This document shows, one piece after another, positions 12,138-22,409 of a stretch of 64,000 nucleotides of DNA (position 1 is the stretch's first letter; each line of letters starts with the position of its first letter). Location of the stretch: positions 117,351,699-117,415,698 of the forward strand of contig OZ038380.1 in assembly GCA_964036045.1 (NCBI GenBank). The letters are read 5' to 3'. The position numbers were made by a program, and so were the translations under genes. Under the pieces are notes generated by a model. It had not been told where the DNA came from. It did not search any database and saw only the letters and a list, made by a program, of their open reading frames with translations. This DNA comes from Eutreptiella sp. 'Long Island Sound 2002' (taxonomy: Eukaryota; Euglenozoa; Euglenophyceae; Eutreptiales; Eutreptiaceae).

Positions 12138-13443
12138 GGACTTCGTCGACGAGGTCCTGTCCCACTCGCCCACATGCCCTGTTTCTGCCAAGAACGACCA
12201 CATACCTCCTGTGACCTGGCAGCAGTTCCAGAACCACTTAAAGCACAGTAAGCCATCAAAAGCCGGGGGGCCGGACAAAACAAACAACTACATCCGGGCC
12301 CTCTGTCCGGAACCCATTCAACGTCTTTTCCACTCCATTTTAAACCGCTTCCTCCACTCGCCGCTGCCGCCGCACTGGCTATGCGCAAAAATATGTTTGC
12401 TTTATAAAAAAGGCGACCCTTTCTCCCCTTCAAACTACCGTCCTATTGCCCTCTTAAACTGTATTTACAAACTCTTGGCCACTTTTGCCTGCAAACACCT
12501 GCGCGCTCAGGCTTTTGCACACGACATCCTTTCAGAAATCCAGCACGGTGGCCTTCCCGGCCACCAGTGCGCTGATCATCTGTATCACCTCAAAGCCCTT
12601 TATGCAAAATCGAAGAAGAGCTACTCGCTGTTCATCGATTTCAATAAAGCCTTTAATTCAGTGCCTCATGGCACACTCTGGACCGTCCTCGAACGGGCAA
12701 ATTTTTCTGCTTCCACAATTTCTCTCATCAAGCAACTATACTCCTTCCCTCAAGACAGCCCCATCATCAATGGCCGCACCCCCCACGCATACCTCCAAAC
12801 CAGGGGCCTCCGACAGGGATGTCCCCTCTCCCCCCTACTCTTCATTCTCTATCTCAACTCCCTCTTCCACCATTTTTTTGCCACTCTGCCCCCCCCCCGG
12901 GCAAATGCCCGCACTAGCCACCACGCCTACATCGACGACATCCTGATCAGAAGTGAGGACGTCAACTACGTCCAAAACAGCCTCAACTACTTCGATGGGC
13001 CAGCCAGGGACTGGGGACTGGACATGAATGTGTCTAAGACCGAAGTCCACGCCAATGGCACAGCCCCCCAAAAAGAGTTTCTGACACCCAGGGGCTCGGA
13101 GTTCCACACGTACAACCAAAAAACCGGTTGCCCGCACACATGCTATAAATACCTGGGGGTTTATCTTTTTACTTGCCACCAGGCAAAGGGCCTGTTTCAC
13201 ATGCTCAAGGCGGAGATCCAGAGTTATTTTGCCCGGCTCTCTCCCTTGCCTCTTACACTTAGTGAGAAGGTCCAGCTGACGAGCTCCCAACTGGTCCCAG
13301 CACTCGCCTACCGCTTAATCACCCACTCTCTTTCCCCCAACCAGCTCGAAAAGCTTCAGGCACTTATCTGGGCGGGAGTTGCGTCTCGCAGCATCACACG
13401 TCTAGTCTCCCCCAAAGACCGTTTCGCGGCTCGCCCAAAGTGA
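12138..13443 (+). pseudogene. LINE-B reverse transcriptase domain
   Basis: The frame is open across the junction from 12085, but the LINE part begins at 12138. It carries ordered RT motifs: KICLLYKKGD followed by NYRPIALLNCIYKLL, then FIDFNKAFNSVPH (first catalytic Asp), RGLRQGCPLSPLLF, and YIDDILI at 12928-12948 (the catalytic Asp pair). It then has a thumb-like region with CYKYLGVYLF. It polymerises cDNA from the element RNA at a nicked chromosomal target. The endonuclease that would normally lie upstream is missing through 5' truncation. The frame ends at a TGA (13441-13443), and coding continues in the same frame directly after it, so the stop looks like a point mutation. Confidence 0.85.
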
Positions 13444-13446
13444 GGG

Positions 13447-14548
13447 TTGGGAATGAAGTTGGTACCGCACAGCGTCCACGTTGCCACAGTGAACTATGGG
13501 CTACGGGCCCTTTGCGGCCTTGCCCCAAAGTCAGTTGGCCCCCTGTACGTCCAGTCTTTACTTAGCTCGAACCAGAGGGCCTCGGACCCGGTGCAAAACT
13601 CTTTTATGGACCCCATCCATGCCCTTGGCATATCTTTCCACAGCATAGGCCCGTGGAGACCCACTGCTATTCGGGATCTAACGCCTGGCACCCAGCTAAC
13701 CGTTAGGTTCAAATCAGGACAGGCCACAGGAAGAGTGACCGAGGCCACCTCCAAATGGGCCAACGTTTCGTTCTACGACGGGGTCTACTCGGTGGATACC
13801 CACACGTCCTACACCATGCACATGCCATGCCACGCCGTCATGGATTACTCCCGCCCCTCTCACTTCCAGATAGTCCCTGAATTTTTGCGCCCTCAAGAGA
13901 CCATCCCCGAACCCCCAGCGCCACCGCACAACGCACACGCACTGGGAATCAGCCAACACGGCCATCTCTTCGCTCTGCAGGCACAACACTACCTAGAGAA
14001 GAAGTCTCTCGACGAGTGGGGATGCCACGATGCCGCGGAGGCACTGACCAGGCCGCCGACCCCCGGCCTACAGCGGGTGTGGCTATATTCCGATGGCTCC
14101 TCCGGTGAGTCCGGCCATGCGGCCACCATCACGGCCTTTCTACCCGACGGTACAACCAGAGTCCCGTGCCTATCCTCACCGCATCCCTCTTCTCTGGGTT
14201 CGGAGTTCTGGGGGGCGGTAGCAGCCATTCGCTGGATCCACAGGGAACTTTCCCAATACGAAGTATATTTGTTGATTGACAACGAACAGGTGGTGTCCAC
14301 CCTCCAGAAGGCCCAGCCCGTTCCAAGACGACACCTGGACCGTCGCCGTACACAGCGCCCTACTTCTCATTACCAACCCCCTCCACATCATGTGGATTAA
14401 AGGTCACGCCAATTTTATTGGCAACGAAATCTGCGACCATTTTTCTAAATGGGCAGCTCACAGCCTGATTTTTACCCCGGACCTCCTCCCCCCCCCCCCC
14501 ACTGGGCTCAGTGGCGGTACACCACCTGCCTGTCCTCCACAAGATTAA
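13447..14548 (+). pseudogene. LINE-B connector and RNase H domain, frameshifted
   Basis: This continues the RT frame after the TGA. RNase H motifs appear in order: LYSDGSSGESG (first Asp, near 14088), GSEFWGAVAAIRWI (Glu), YLLIDNEQVVSTL (second Asp). After a frameshift near 14330 comes IMWIKGHANFIGNEICDHFS (the late His-Gly and final Asp), read from the frame ending at 14548. The full D-E-D-D set is thus present but split over two frames. RNase H would remove the RNA strand after first-strand synthesis. Confidence 0.8.
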
Positions 14549-15674
14549 GGTACAGCAATTCCGCCACCTATTGCCGCGGCATTCCCATAGCAACATAGTG
14601 GTCGGCCCCAGCTTCAGCCTGTACAACAAAACTTCCTGGTTTTCGTCCCTGTTTTTCAAACTGGCGTCCGGGTGCTACAATGTGCACGGGTACCAGTGGA
14701 GCAATATGCTCCACGACTACCACTGTTCCAGGTGCGGACAGCACCATCCTTTCGACCCTTTATCATGCCTGGCCTTCTGCAAAGCGTTGGACCCGCACGT
14801 CCAGGCGTACGTCTCCTCCTGGGGAACCCTTTTCAGCCCCATTGTCCTGCACTGGTGGCTCTCTGGACCCTCAAAGGCTGACCGCAGGAACTTCATGAGA
14901 ACTCTGGTACCTAAGTCCCTATGGTCCTGCCTCTCCAAGCCGATCCCGGGCTCCACCCGCGCCGAGCACAGAGCCATGCTTGGCCTAGCCCTGGAGGAAC
15001 GCGTAAAGGACCTGGACAAGGCTGTCCGCCAAGCACATGATTGGCTGTGTTCGAATCCTCTCCCTTGGGACCCAATACTTTGGGCGCACCCCTCCGACCC
15101 CCTCAACCCCTTCTCAGTTTCGCACGGTGCGTTCAGTACCTCCGTCCACATGCCCCCTCGGACCCGCCCCGTATACCAGCACCCCCCACCTCTCCCTAAA
15201 CACGCCTTAAAAAAACCGTCCAAGCCAGCGTCAGTCAAAGCACAGCCACCCGCGCGCCGCGCGCCAAAAAATTCCAAACGCCCGTCCAGCCGCGCATCCG
15301 CACCACGCCCCCCCCCCCCCTCGGCCATTCCCCGCCCCCCTCAGCACTCACGCCCGCGGCCACCACAAAAACGCCATCGGTCACCACAAACCCATCAGGC
15401 CACCATCGTTTGGGCGCCCCCAAAGCGCGCCAAGACCGCTCTCCCCCTCCCACCCCCAAGCTCCAAGGCACGCTACCGTCAAACACGCCTACCTCTCCCC
15501 TCAAGGCCCACCCTTACTAGGTGCCCAGGCCCGTCTGCCCCAGCCCCCCCCCACTCCAACGCCTCCCGGGATATCCGGAATTTTTTCCGCCCATCCAGCG
15601 AACTTCTGTCTCCTCCTCTCGACCCCTTCAGCCCTCCGCCCCTTCCGGAACCCCCCCCCTTCCCCACAGGGTAA
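14511..15674 (+). pseudogene. LINE-B C-terminal region: zinc finger and Pro/Lys-rich tail
   Basis: This open frame follows the RNase H part after a second frameshift in a C-homopolymer (14487-14501). It begins with a Cys/His block (CSRCGQHHPF, later C residues) like the zinc finger at the end of many LINE polyproteins. A helical region (residues 95-190) and a long Pro/Lys/Arg-rich tail follow, with several PP runs and basic clusters. Near the end lies SRDIRNFFRP, which resembles a PCNA-interacting box with Ser in place of the usual Gln. The frame ends at 15674, 125 bp before the element end. Confidence 0.6.
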
Positions 15675-15799
15675 ATCAGCGTTCATCTAACCAAACCAAC
15701 AAAGCAGCCGTGTACATATCTTTATGTGTTGATGTAAATACTTTCATTGGGGGACGTCAGCCCCAGAACAAGTTGATGCGGTTAAGAACATTCAAAAAA

Positions 15800-16511
15800 A
15801 TTTCAAAGAATTTCTGGAGTTCAAGAAGTGGAAAGAGGTATGCTGTGAAAATAATGATGATACTAACAACAATACTAATAACAATAATTTTTTCAAAAAG
15901 TTTTTTTGAAATTTTTGTGGTCGGGTAAATTCATCTTAAAATTTCTTCTTAAGACGAAAATATTCATCGTAAGAAGAAAAATTGGTCGTACGAAGAAAAA
16001 ATTCGGAAAAAAGAGAAAAAATTGCAAAACCGGAAAAAAAATGAATTTTTTGCAAACAACGCCATTCCTGCCACCTCAGGCCCAAAAACAACCTCCGGCA
16101 GCCACGGTGACTCCAAGCAAGGAGCTGCCAGCTGCAGATCAATTGGTTCACACACCAACACAATTGGCTCAGGACCCTGTGCGACAACTTGACCTCAGTG
16201 CCACTGAGAGCCCACGCAGTGCACTTGGCAGCCCCCTTTCTGAAATGTCTGGCTACAAGCTATCTAGCCATGAGAAGGTGGTCCTGGAGGAACGCCACGT
16301 GAACCCAATGTTATTGAAGTGCCTGCAGGATGATGTTGATATTCCTGGGCCGTCGACACCCATTTACAATGACCCTACCATGGTGCACGTGACACTCAAT
16401 CATGCTTTTGGTCGTTGTCGGAACAAGCTTACGAAGCAGCACCAGAGCATGAGCCTGGATGTCTGGGTTACAGCAAATGAGCTGGCTGGCCAACGACCTT
16501 TTGGTGTCCCA
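15800..16511 (+). repeat. 712-bp direct repeat, copy 2 (right of LINE-B)
   Basis: Partner of 11426-12137. This copy is continuous with the rest of the second transposon gene, so the gene downstream of LINE-B is complete. Differences include AATATCTGG versus AATGTCTGG and changes in the AT-rich run near 15890. Confidence 0.85.
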
Positions 16512-16901
16512 TTGACTGAAAATCAGAGAAACAATCCACCCCGTGAGCCTCCGGTGCCTCCAACCGCCCTGCTAAAATTATTGGGAATCATCTGGAAATT
16601 ACATGGAGTTGTTGAGCTTTATGCTGAAGCGGGGGAATGGATGCTATGGTTTTCCAGCACCCCCGCACCTGACATTTGGAATATTCCTATCCCTGAGGGC
16701 AAGCAGAAAGGGAGACCTCCAGTAACATCTGCGCCACCACCTGCTATGAGATCGACATCTGCACCATTACAAGAACCAAGTGAGCCTCCATCACCAGTAG
16801 CAGCAGCACCAAATTGGAGCGCGACGTTGATGGCAGCCGTGACTGCTGGACTCCAGGTGAACGGGACAAAGCAGCGCCAATATGAGGTAGGCAACCTGTG
16901 A
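15906..16901 (+). CDS. Second gene of the DNA transposon, function unknown
   Basis: The likely start is the ATG at 16041, after an AT-rich Lys-rich leader in the same frame that may be intron or untranslated. The protein has a Pro/Gln-rich N-terminus, a charged middle (SSHEKVVLEERHVNPMLLKC; DVDIPGPSTPIYNDP), a basic helix-like part (CRNKLTKQHQSMSLDVWVTA), and a Pro-rich C-terminus ending near 16901, where a donor-like GTAGG follows. The first part is duplicated at 11668-12137. No known domain is recognised. Its position between transposase and acidic gene suggests an accessory protein of the transposon. Confidence 0.45.
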   Translation: MKFLWSGKFILKFLLKTKIFIVRRKIGRTKKKFGKKRKNCKTGKKMNFLQTTPFLPPQAQKQPPAATVTPSKELPAADQLVHTPTQLAQDPVRQLDLSATESPRSALGSPLSEMSGYKLSSHEKVVLEERHVNPMLLKCLQDDVDIPGPSTPIYNDPTMVHVTLNHAFGRCRNKLTKQHQSMSLDVWVTANELAGQRPFGVPLTENQRNNPPREPPVPPTALLKLLGIIWKLHGVVELYAEAGEWMLWFSSTPAPDIWNIPIPEGKQKGRPPVTSAPPPAMRSTSAPLQEPSEPPSPVAAAPNWSATLMAAVTAGLQVNGTKQRQYEVGNL

Positions 16902-17022
16902 AGAGGTGCGCGCGTAACGTGCGACGATTCATCTTAAAAATTCATCGTAAGACGAATAATTCATCATACGAAGAAAGCAATTCGTCGTACGATGAAACGG
17001 TACGAAAAATGTCGTTCGTTCA

Positions 17023-17617
17023 TTGCTCTTTCCTCGGGTTGAAGGTGTTGAGCGCTCAACTGTAGGAGTTCGATTTGTTGTGGGCAATATTGGTACTGAC
17101 CTTGGGGTTCAGCATGTTCTCACTGCAGGAGGCATCCTAAATTCACTGATACGTGCACCCGCTCGAACATTGGGGATGCTACAAGCATTGGAGACCGATG
17201 AGAACGCAGCAAGAGGAATGCAGCATGAGCAGAAAAAGGCTGTTCACTTGGAGCCCTGGCAGAGCCCAGTGAAAACGGTAACAACAACCGTGAAAATTGC
17301 AAAGCCCATTAACCCCAATGCCATGCGGACACTGCTTGCCCTCCAGGAACAAGCCACAAGCTCGCACACCAAAGAGTAATGCAAAAAGTAATGAAAAAAG
17401 CGAACCGACAAAAGCAGCACCACCAGCCACGAGAAAACGCAAGTGGGAATCTGAGTCTCAAAACGAGGAGTCGGAAGAATCTGAGGAGGATGAAGGTGAA
17501 GACGAGGAAAAGGAAGATGACAGTGATGCCAGCGATGAAGGCGTCACTCAAACAACTCCAGCCAAAGGAATGAAGTGGTCGTATGTCCCACACCAGGCGG
17601 AGGCCACTGACGAATAG
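17023..17617 (+). CDS. Acidic accessory gene of the DNA transposon, in two overlapping frames
   Basis: An open frame from 17023 to 17379 (VRFVVGNIGTDLGVQHVLTA and following) overlaps a second at 17297-17617. The second has a basic RKRKW cluster followed by a long Glu/Asp/Ser-rich run and ends YVPHQAEATDE. They probably belong to one product joined by an intron or frameshift, since the acidic frame has no start context of its own. A basic cluster next to an acidic tract is common in nuclear proteins; the function is unknown. It is preceded at 16925-17000 by a cluster of TTCATCGTAAG-like motifs. Confidence 0.4.
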
Positions 17618-17620
17618 AAG

Positions 17621-17908
17621 GTGGCACCAGGGATCGCTCGTCGATTTTATGAGCCTAGAGGAACAAAAGTATCCGACGAACTAGTGGCTGAAGCGGAGCG
17701 GACTAAGAGCACTATCTATTGCCTTCCTGACGATGCGACCGAAAAGAGCTGGAACGTGGAAGGACGATACCTTGCTGCTCGCATCGCGTTTCGCACTCCC
17801 AAAGAAGCCGAGCTTTACTGCAAAGGCATGACGCTTGCACTGAAGAAGCGCAAGATGAAGGAACTGCAGCACAAGGAGCGCGAAGCCCGCAAGGCACGCA
17901 AGGCATAA
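17621..17908 (+). CDS. Small Lys/Glu-rich accessory ORF of the DNA transposon
   Basis: A 95-residue frame lies four bases after the end of the acidic ORF. It starts with a GTG codon, so it is more likely an exon of the preceding gene than a separate gene. It has a folded-looking first half (RRFYEPRGTKVSDELVAEAE; CLPDDATEKSW) and a strongly basic helix at the end (ALKKRKMKELQHKEREARKA). After its TAA the same frame continues with an Ala/Pro/Glu-rich stretch to about 18036, so the stop may be a mutation. No family is recognised. Confidence 0.4.
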   Translation: MAPGIARRFYEPRGTKVSDELVAEAERTKSTIYCLPDDATEKSWNVEGRYLAARIAFRTPKEAELYCKGMTLALKKRKMKELQHKEREARKARKA

Positions 17909-18145
17909 GCTGCTGCAGAACCAGCTGCACCACCAGCACCAGCTGCAGATCAAGAAAAGCCCGAGGAACAAACAGATAAGGTGTCAGAAGGTGCAGGTGC
18001 GAGTGGTGCAGCGCCTGACGGTGCAGAGGGCAGCTGAACGTATCTATTTTGATTGCCATTGAGTGTTGGAATCGACTGTTACGACTTTCACTGTTACTGT
18101 GTCAGATTTTGGTGCGGATATTTGCATGTCGCTTCTGTCGCGCTA

Positions 18146-18391
18146 AATTCATCGTAAACTTTCATCGTACGAGGAAATTATTCTTCGTACCACGAATTTT
18201 TTGTGAAAAAGCTTTCCGTGCAAAAAGTTGCGGCGACAGGCAGAACAGCGGCACACACGCGCAAGGCATCTGCAGCAGGCACCCAACCACAGCTTTGGAA
18301 CCAATATGACCGAAAAAATGAAGGCAGAATGAATAAGATTTAATTTCAAGATTTTCATCTTAAACATTTTAAGATGAATATGGAGTTCTGG
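18146..18391. other. AT-rich non-coding end of DNA transposon
   Basis: It contains a cluster of CATCGTAA/CTTCGTAC motifs near 18150-18200 and a palindromic TTAA-centred stretch near 18356-18376, next to the right inverted repeat. No gene is seen. Confidence 0.5.
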
Positions 18392-18419
18392 TAAGATGAA
18401 ACTAGAGACCAAGTGGGCG
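18392..18419 (-). repeat. Right terminal inverted repeat of DNA transposon
   Basis: Reverse complement of the left end with two mismatches. It is preceded by the palindromic ATCTTAAACATTTTAAGAT-like stretch near 18356-18376. Confidence 0.7.
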
Positions 18420-18432
18420 CGCGGGGCCTGGG

Positions 18433-18795
18433 CTGTTGTGCGGCCCCATACCATCTCTCATCCCGTGTTTATACCCCACCGGGCCGCCAGCAACCCTGTG
18501 GCGCGGGCCCACTAGATCCTCATCCATCCGGGGACCGTTTCGTGCGCCTAGCACGGGTCGCTCCCTTCCCGCCCTCTTCCCCCGTGCCGCGGCCCCGGCC
18601 TAATCCCCTGGGATGTTGTGCGGCCCCATCCCATCCCTCATCCCGTGTTTATACCCCACCGGGCCGCCAGCAACCCTGTGGCCCGGGCCCACTGGATCCT
18701 CATCCATCCGGGGACCGTTTTGTGCGCCTAGCACAGGTCGCTCACCTCCCCCCCCCGCCCCTCACTCCTGTGCCGCCTCCCATGCTGTCCTAGTC
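18433..18795. repeat. LINE-A 3' region tandem units 2 and 3
   Basis: Two consecutive units of about 180 bp (18433-18608, 18613-18795) share the block CATCCGGGGACCGTTT and the CGTGCGCCTAGCACRGGTCG stretch with 9085-9295. The GTGCGCCTAGCAC core is itself a near-palindrome. Confidence 0.75.
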
Positions 18796-20930
18796 CCCTG
18801 GGGCAGTCGCGTGGCCCTAGCCACACGCCCTTTTCTGTCCCGTCTCCTTGTGGTGCTGCGGGGTGTTGTTCGTTTTTTTGTTTTTTTTTCTCCGCCGTGC
18901 TTTTTTCCGCGTGGTTCCCTCCTCCTTGCATGCACGCACAACAACACTGCATCGCCATCTGTCTCAGTTCCGTTCGGTGCTCTCGTCCAGTCCCATCGCC
19001 ATATTGTGGCGCGGCCCTTGGCGGTCCCCGGCCATGCCAGGTGGGCGCCCCTCCCTCGCGACCCTGCCTTTTAGCCCGCGTTGTTGTACGTTTATCTTCT
19101 TTCTCTCCTCTCCACCCTCCCCTCCCCTCTGTCTCCTGCCCGCCCTCTTAGTGTTGTTCTCCTGCTCCGTGTGCTCGCCGTTGGTCGTCCCCGCGCCATG
19201 GTTGTATCTCGCGCGCCCTCACGCGCCTCCGGGCTTCTGCCATGTCTTCCGACATGTAGGCCGACCTGGGCGGCCTCCCTAGACACCCCTACGGGGGGAC
19301 TCCCCCTTCGTCATCTCCCGCCGGCCACCCCTCCATCAGTTCCCTGATGGTCGGGCGGGGCAGCCGGTACGGCTCAATGCGGATCATCGGCATGGTGCTT
19401 CTCTGTGTGAGACGTTGTGTTCCTTTGTGTTCTTGTTGGCCCCCTGTTCCCCCCACCTCCCGCGCCCTGCCTCCTCTACGTGTCCTTCATGTGTGTCCGC
19501 TTGTTCTGCTGTTGTTGTTTTTCTTTTTCGTGTTCGCACTCTCCGCTGCTCCCGCGCGCCCTGCGTGTGCCCCCTGCTCTTCTCCGTGCTACCCCTGTCC
19601 CGCTGCCCTGCGCCCCCTCACTCTCCTGTCTCCCCTCCCATTCTCCTTCCCGCTGTCGACCCTGCCTGTACGTCTGCCCTCCCTGTCTGAGCCGCGCTGT
19701 CACTCGTGCATGCCACCCGCGTGCTCTACCCCTGCCCCTCCCCGTCGCCCCTACCCTTTTCTCTGGGGTCTCCCCCACCCTAGTGCTCCCTCGGTCCCTG
19801 TCTCTCACCCCATCCCGGTTGCCTTGTGCCCTGTGTGGGGAGGGGGGGGTGTATCTGCGGACTGGACTGTGGCCCTGCCCGAGGACTGGCATGGCCGTTG
19901 GTTTGCTACGCACCATGTGCCACCGCATGTGCCGAAGGAACACAGAGAGGACGTCAGTGAGGCGCTTGTCGAATTCCCTTCGCTGCATTTGCGATGTGGA
20001 GACCAGCCGCATAAACCAGCTGCGGACCAGAGCCCCCATTCGGACCCGGCGCGGTCACCACGGGTTCACACTTCGTTGCACCTCGCAGGTGTCCCATGGC
20101 GCCGGCGCCCACCAAGGCCTGGCGTGTTCCACCCCTCAGAGCAGGGCGCGCGTAAGTCCAATGGTTTCAATGCAGCAGAATCTTGTCATGCAGAGAGCTT
20201 TGCCGCCATGTAACAAGTCGGCGGATAGCCCGCACACTCCTGCTGCCACAGGTGTCCACAGGGGCGCCACCGAGACGTGGCTCCACTGCACCGGACTCGA
20301 GTACACCTGCACTGCCACCTGCCCATCCCAGCAATCTCTCCGATCGCACCATCAGCCAAGACCCTGGCACCAACGTGTCGGAATATTGGATTCGTCCGCC
20401 CGCTCGCCTCTCCTGCAAGTCAGAGCCCTGGCACCGTGCTGCACCCGAAGCGCACAGCGCTGCTCCACGCCATCTCCGGCCGTTCTCGTCAGTCACGACC
20501 TTGCGCTCTGCTCCGTCACTGTACCACATTCCGTCTGCTTCTCGTTCTGCCCCACACTGCTCGCCGTACCCACGATACGTCTCGCATCCCGCTGCCCGGT
20601 TGCTCCCTCCGCACTCGCCTGCGCCCCCGTACTCCGCCGCCCCATCTCCCCTCTCCCCCGCCGCTGGCCTTGTGCTCTCCGCTTGGGGTTCTCGTCCGCG
20701 TCCGCCATCACCACATCCCCCTCCACTTTCAGCCGTGTCCCTGCCCTCCCCTGCGCACCTGCACCTCTCCGCCCCCTTCCTCCTCTCCTCGTGTCCGTCA
20801 CATCCCCTCCTCACCCTCCTCCACCTCCGCCGACCCCCCGCGTCCGCCTCCCCGCATCCCATCTGCCCGTCCCTCCGCACGCCCCTGGCCCCCGGCCCCT
20901 GGCGCTTCCCGTTCCTGCTCCTGCCCGGCC
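18796..20930 (-). other. LINE-A 3' region, GC-rich, no supported gene
   Basis: Long open frames exist on both strands, but they are Pro/Ser/Arg-rich composition effects without motifs. The minus strand is the element's sense strand. It carries the end of the RNase H-downstream ORF at 20931 and then presumably the 3' untranslated region. Confidence 0.4.
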
Positions 20931-22199
20931 CTACGCGTCGCCACCGTACCGCCCCTCCCGCTGCCATAGCTCTCGCAGCATCTGAACCCTGGGCTTCTTC
21001 CCCTTCTCCTGGGGACAGTCCAGGCGCACCCCCGGGAGCGCCGCTCCCAGCATCCTCCTCCACCGCCCCTCATCCATCTCCGGCCCCCTTTCCCTGGGCC
21101 TCCCTGCCCTGCCGACCAGGTCAATGAAGGGGCGGGTCCCCCTCTTCTCCCGCCTTCCCCTCGTCTTCCCCGCCCACTTCACGTAGCGGGCCAGCTCCGC
21201 CACTTCCCCCGCCGTCCACCCCGCGACCGTCCCGGGTCCCCTCCGCACCGGCAGCGGCGCATGCTGCCGCGGCAGCGGGGACTCCGAGTCCCAGTCCGTC
21301 GGCGTCGGCTCTGGGCTGGGGCTGGCCGGCCGCGGCGCCCCCTCCGCCTCCCCTGCCCCTCGCTCCTCCCCCCTGCGCCGCTTCCCCCTTTCCTGCCCCG
21401 CCTCCTCGTCCGCCTCCTTGGCCCTTTTCCCTGACGGCGACCGCCCCTCCACATCCGTGGAGGGGGTGTCCCCTTCCGGATCCGGGAGAACCCGGTGGGC
21501 CCCCCGGGCCACCGCCTCCTCCTCCTCCCGCACCCTGCGCTCCCGCGCCGCCACCTCCCTGTCCCTTTCCGCCAGCCTCGCCGCCTCCCCCCTGATCCGC
21601 CTCCATGCCCTCTCCTGCATCTCTCCCTCCTGCTCCGGCGGGATAGCCGGCTGTCGGAACGGCACCAGTGGGGTACCCTCCCGCCCCCTTCCCTCCTCTT
21701 GTCGTCCTCCCTCCCGTTCCGCCCTCTCAACCCCCTCCTGCCTTCTCCAAAGGTCCGCCCACGCCATTTGTAGCTCCTCCACTGCCTGTGCTTCCCCCCC
21801 CTGCGGCCTGTCGGTCCCTTCCGTCCTCCCTTCCTGCGCCCCGCCCACCCCACCCTTGACCCTGGCCTCCCTCTCGCGCAGGCTCCTCTCTGCCTCCCCT
21901 AACCTCTCCCACGCCCTCCTGTGCTCTTCTCCCTTCCCTTCCTGCGCCCCCCACGCTGTCCCACCGGCCTGCTGGCGCCGCTGCATGTGCGCCTGTGGCT
22001 GCATGCCCTGGTGCGCCGGCAGGGGCGGGTACACCATCCCCATCGCCGGGTATGGCGGCGGCGGGAATGGTGGGACGATTGGTGGGACGGCTGGCGGGAC
22101 TACACCTCCCCACCATCCCAATCCCTGCCCTGGGAACACCGGCGAGCCCACGTACCCATGGCCACTCTCCTTCCCCTGCCCTTTGCCTTGTCGCCCCAT
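20931..22199 (-). pseudogene. LINE-A ORF downstream of RNase H, C-terminal part
   Basis: This minus-strand frame has a Gly/Pro/Met-rich first part (residues 1-75) and then a long Glu/Arg-rich region with heptad-like spacing (about 85-260, for example EEHRRAWERLGEAERSLRER). A basic cluster (ERGKRRRGEERG) follows, then a C-terminal region with WTAGEVAELARYVKWAGK. Helical coiled coil plus basic cluster would suit an RNA-binding or chaperone-like protein, but this is inference. The LTR element at 22246-25931 interrupts the ORF 47 bp upstream of this frame's first ATG; coding-like sequence continues at 25932-27091. It corresponds in position to LINE-C ORF5/ORF6. Confidence 0.5.
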
Positions 22200-22245
22200 C
22201 GCCCCGTGTCCCTTGCCGCCTACTCCGTGGAGTCCCGCCCTCCCC

Positions 22246-22409
22246 TGAAACAGGCACAGGCACAGGGCATCATTGGATCATTGTGGAATCATGATGGAAT
22301 CTAAATGTGCACAAAGTGGAATATTGAATATGCACAAATAGTAACAAATATGCAACAATTACTACATTTATGTATCCGCGATGCGAACGCGCGCGCTTGT
22401 CTGGTTACA
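22246..22409. repeat. LTR 1 of small LTR element (164 bp)
   Basis: Nearly identical to 25768-25931; the difference is GCGCGCGCTT versus GCGTCCGCTT near the end. Confidence 0.85.

Larger units (their letters stand above)
12138..15799 (+). mobile_element. LINE-B, 5'-truncated non-LTR retrotransposon
   Basis: A 3.66-kb plus-strand element starts inside a reverse transcriptase ORF, with no endonuclease domain left. It continues through RNase H and a C-terminal zinc-finger and Pro/Lys-rich region, and ends with a short A-run (15793-15799). It sits between the 712-bp direct repeats within the second gene of the DNA transposon. Coding lesions are one in-frame TGA (13441) and two frameshifts, near 14330 and in the C-run at 14487-14501. 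It is a different lineage from LINE-A and LINE-C: poly(A)-like end, RT box YIDD, plus strand. Confidence 0.8.
9298..18419 (+). mobile_element. DNA transposon with 28-bp terminal inverted repeats
   Basis: The ends are inverted repeats of 28 bp with two mismatches. The left starts CGCCCACTTGGTC, followed after two mismatched bases by TAGTTTCATCTTA (9298-9325). The right end is its reverse complement (18392-18419). The interior is AT-richer than the surrounding LINE-A. It holds a transposase-like gene, a second Pro-rich gene, an acidic gene and a Lys/Glu-rich gene, all on the plus strand. A LINE (12138-15799) has inserted into it. No convincing target-site duplication is visible at the outer ends. 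The superfamily is not recognised: the transposase does not carry the hAT, Tc1/mariner or CACTA signatures I know. Confidence 0.65.

Noticed and set aside
9298-18419. CACTA/EnSpm transposon, because the inverted repeat contains CACTT
   Set aside because: No 3-bp target duplication next to CACT, and the transposase lacks the features I know for that superfamily.
19347-21127. Long plus-strand Pro/Ser/Arg-rich open frames
   Set aside because: Antisense to LINE-A in GC-rich sequence; low complexity, no motif, frames overlap each other.
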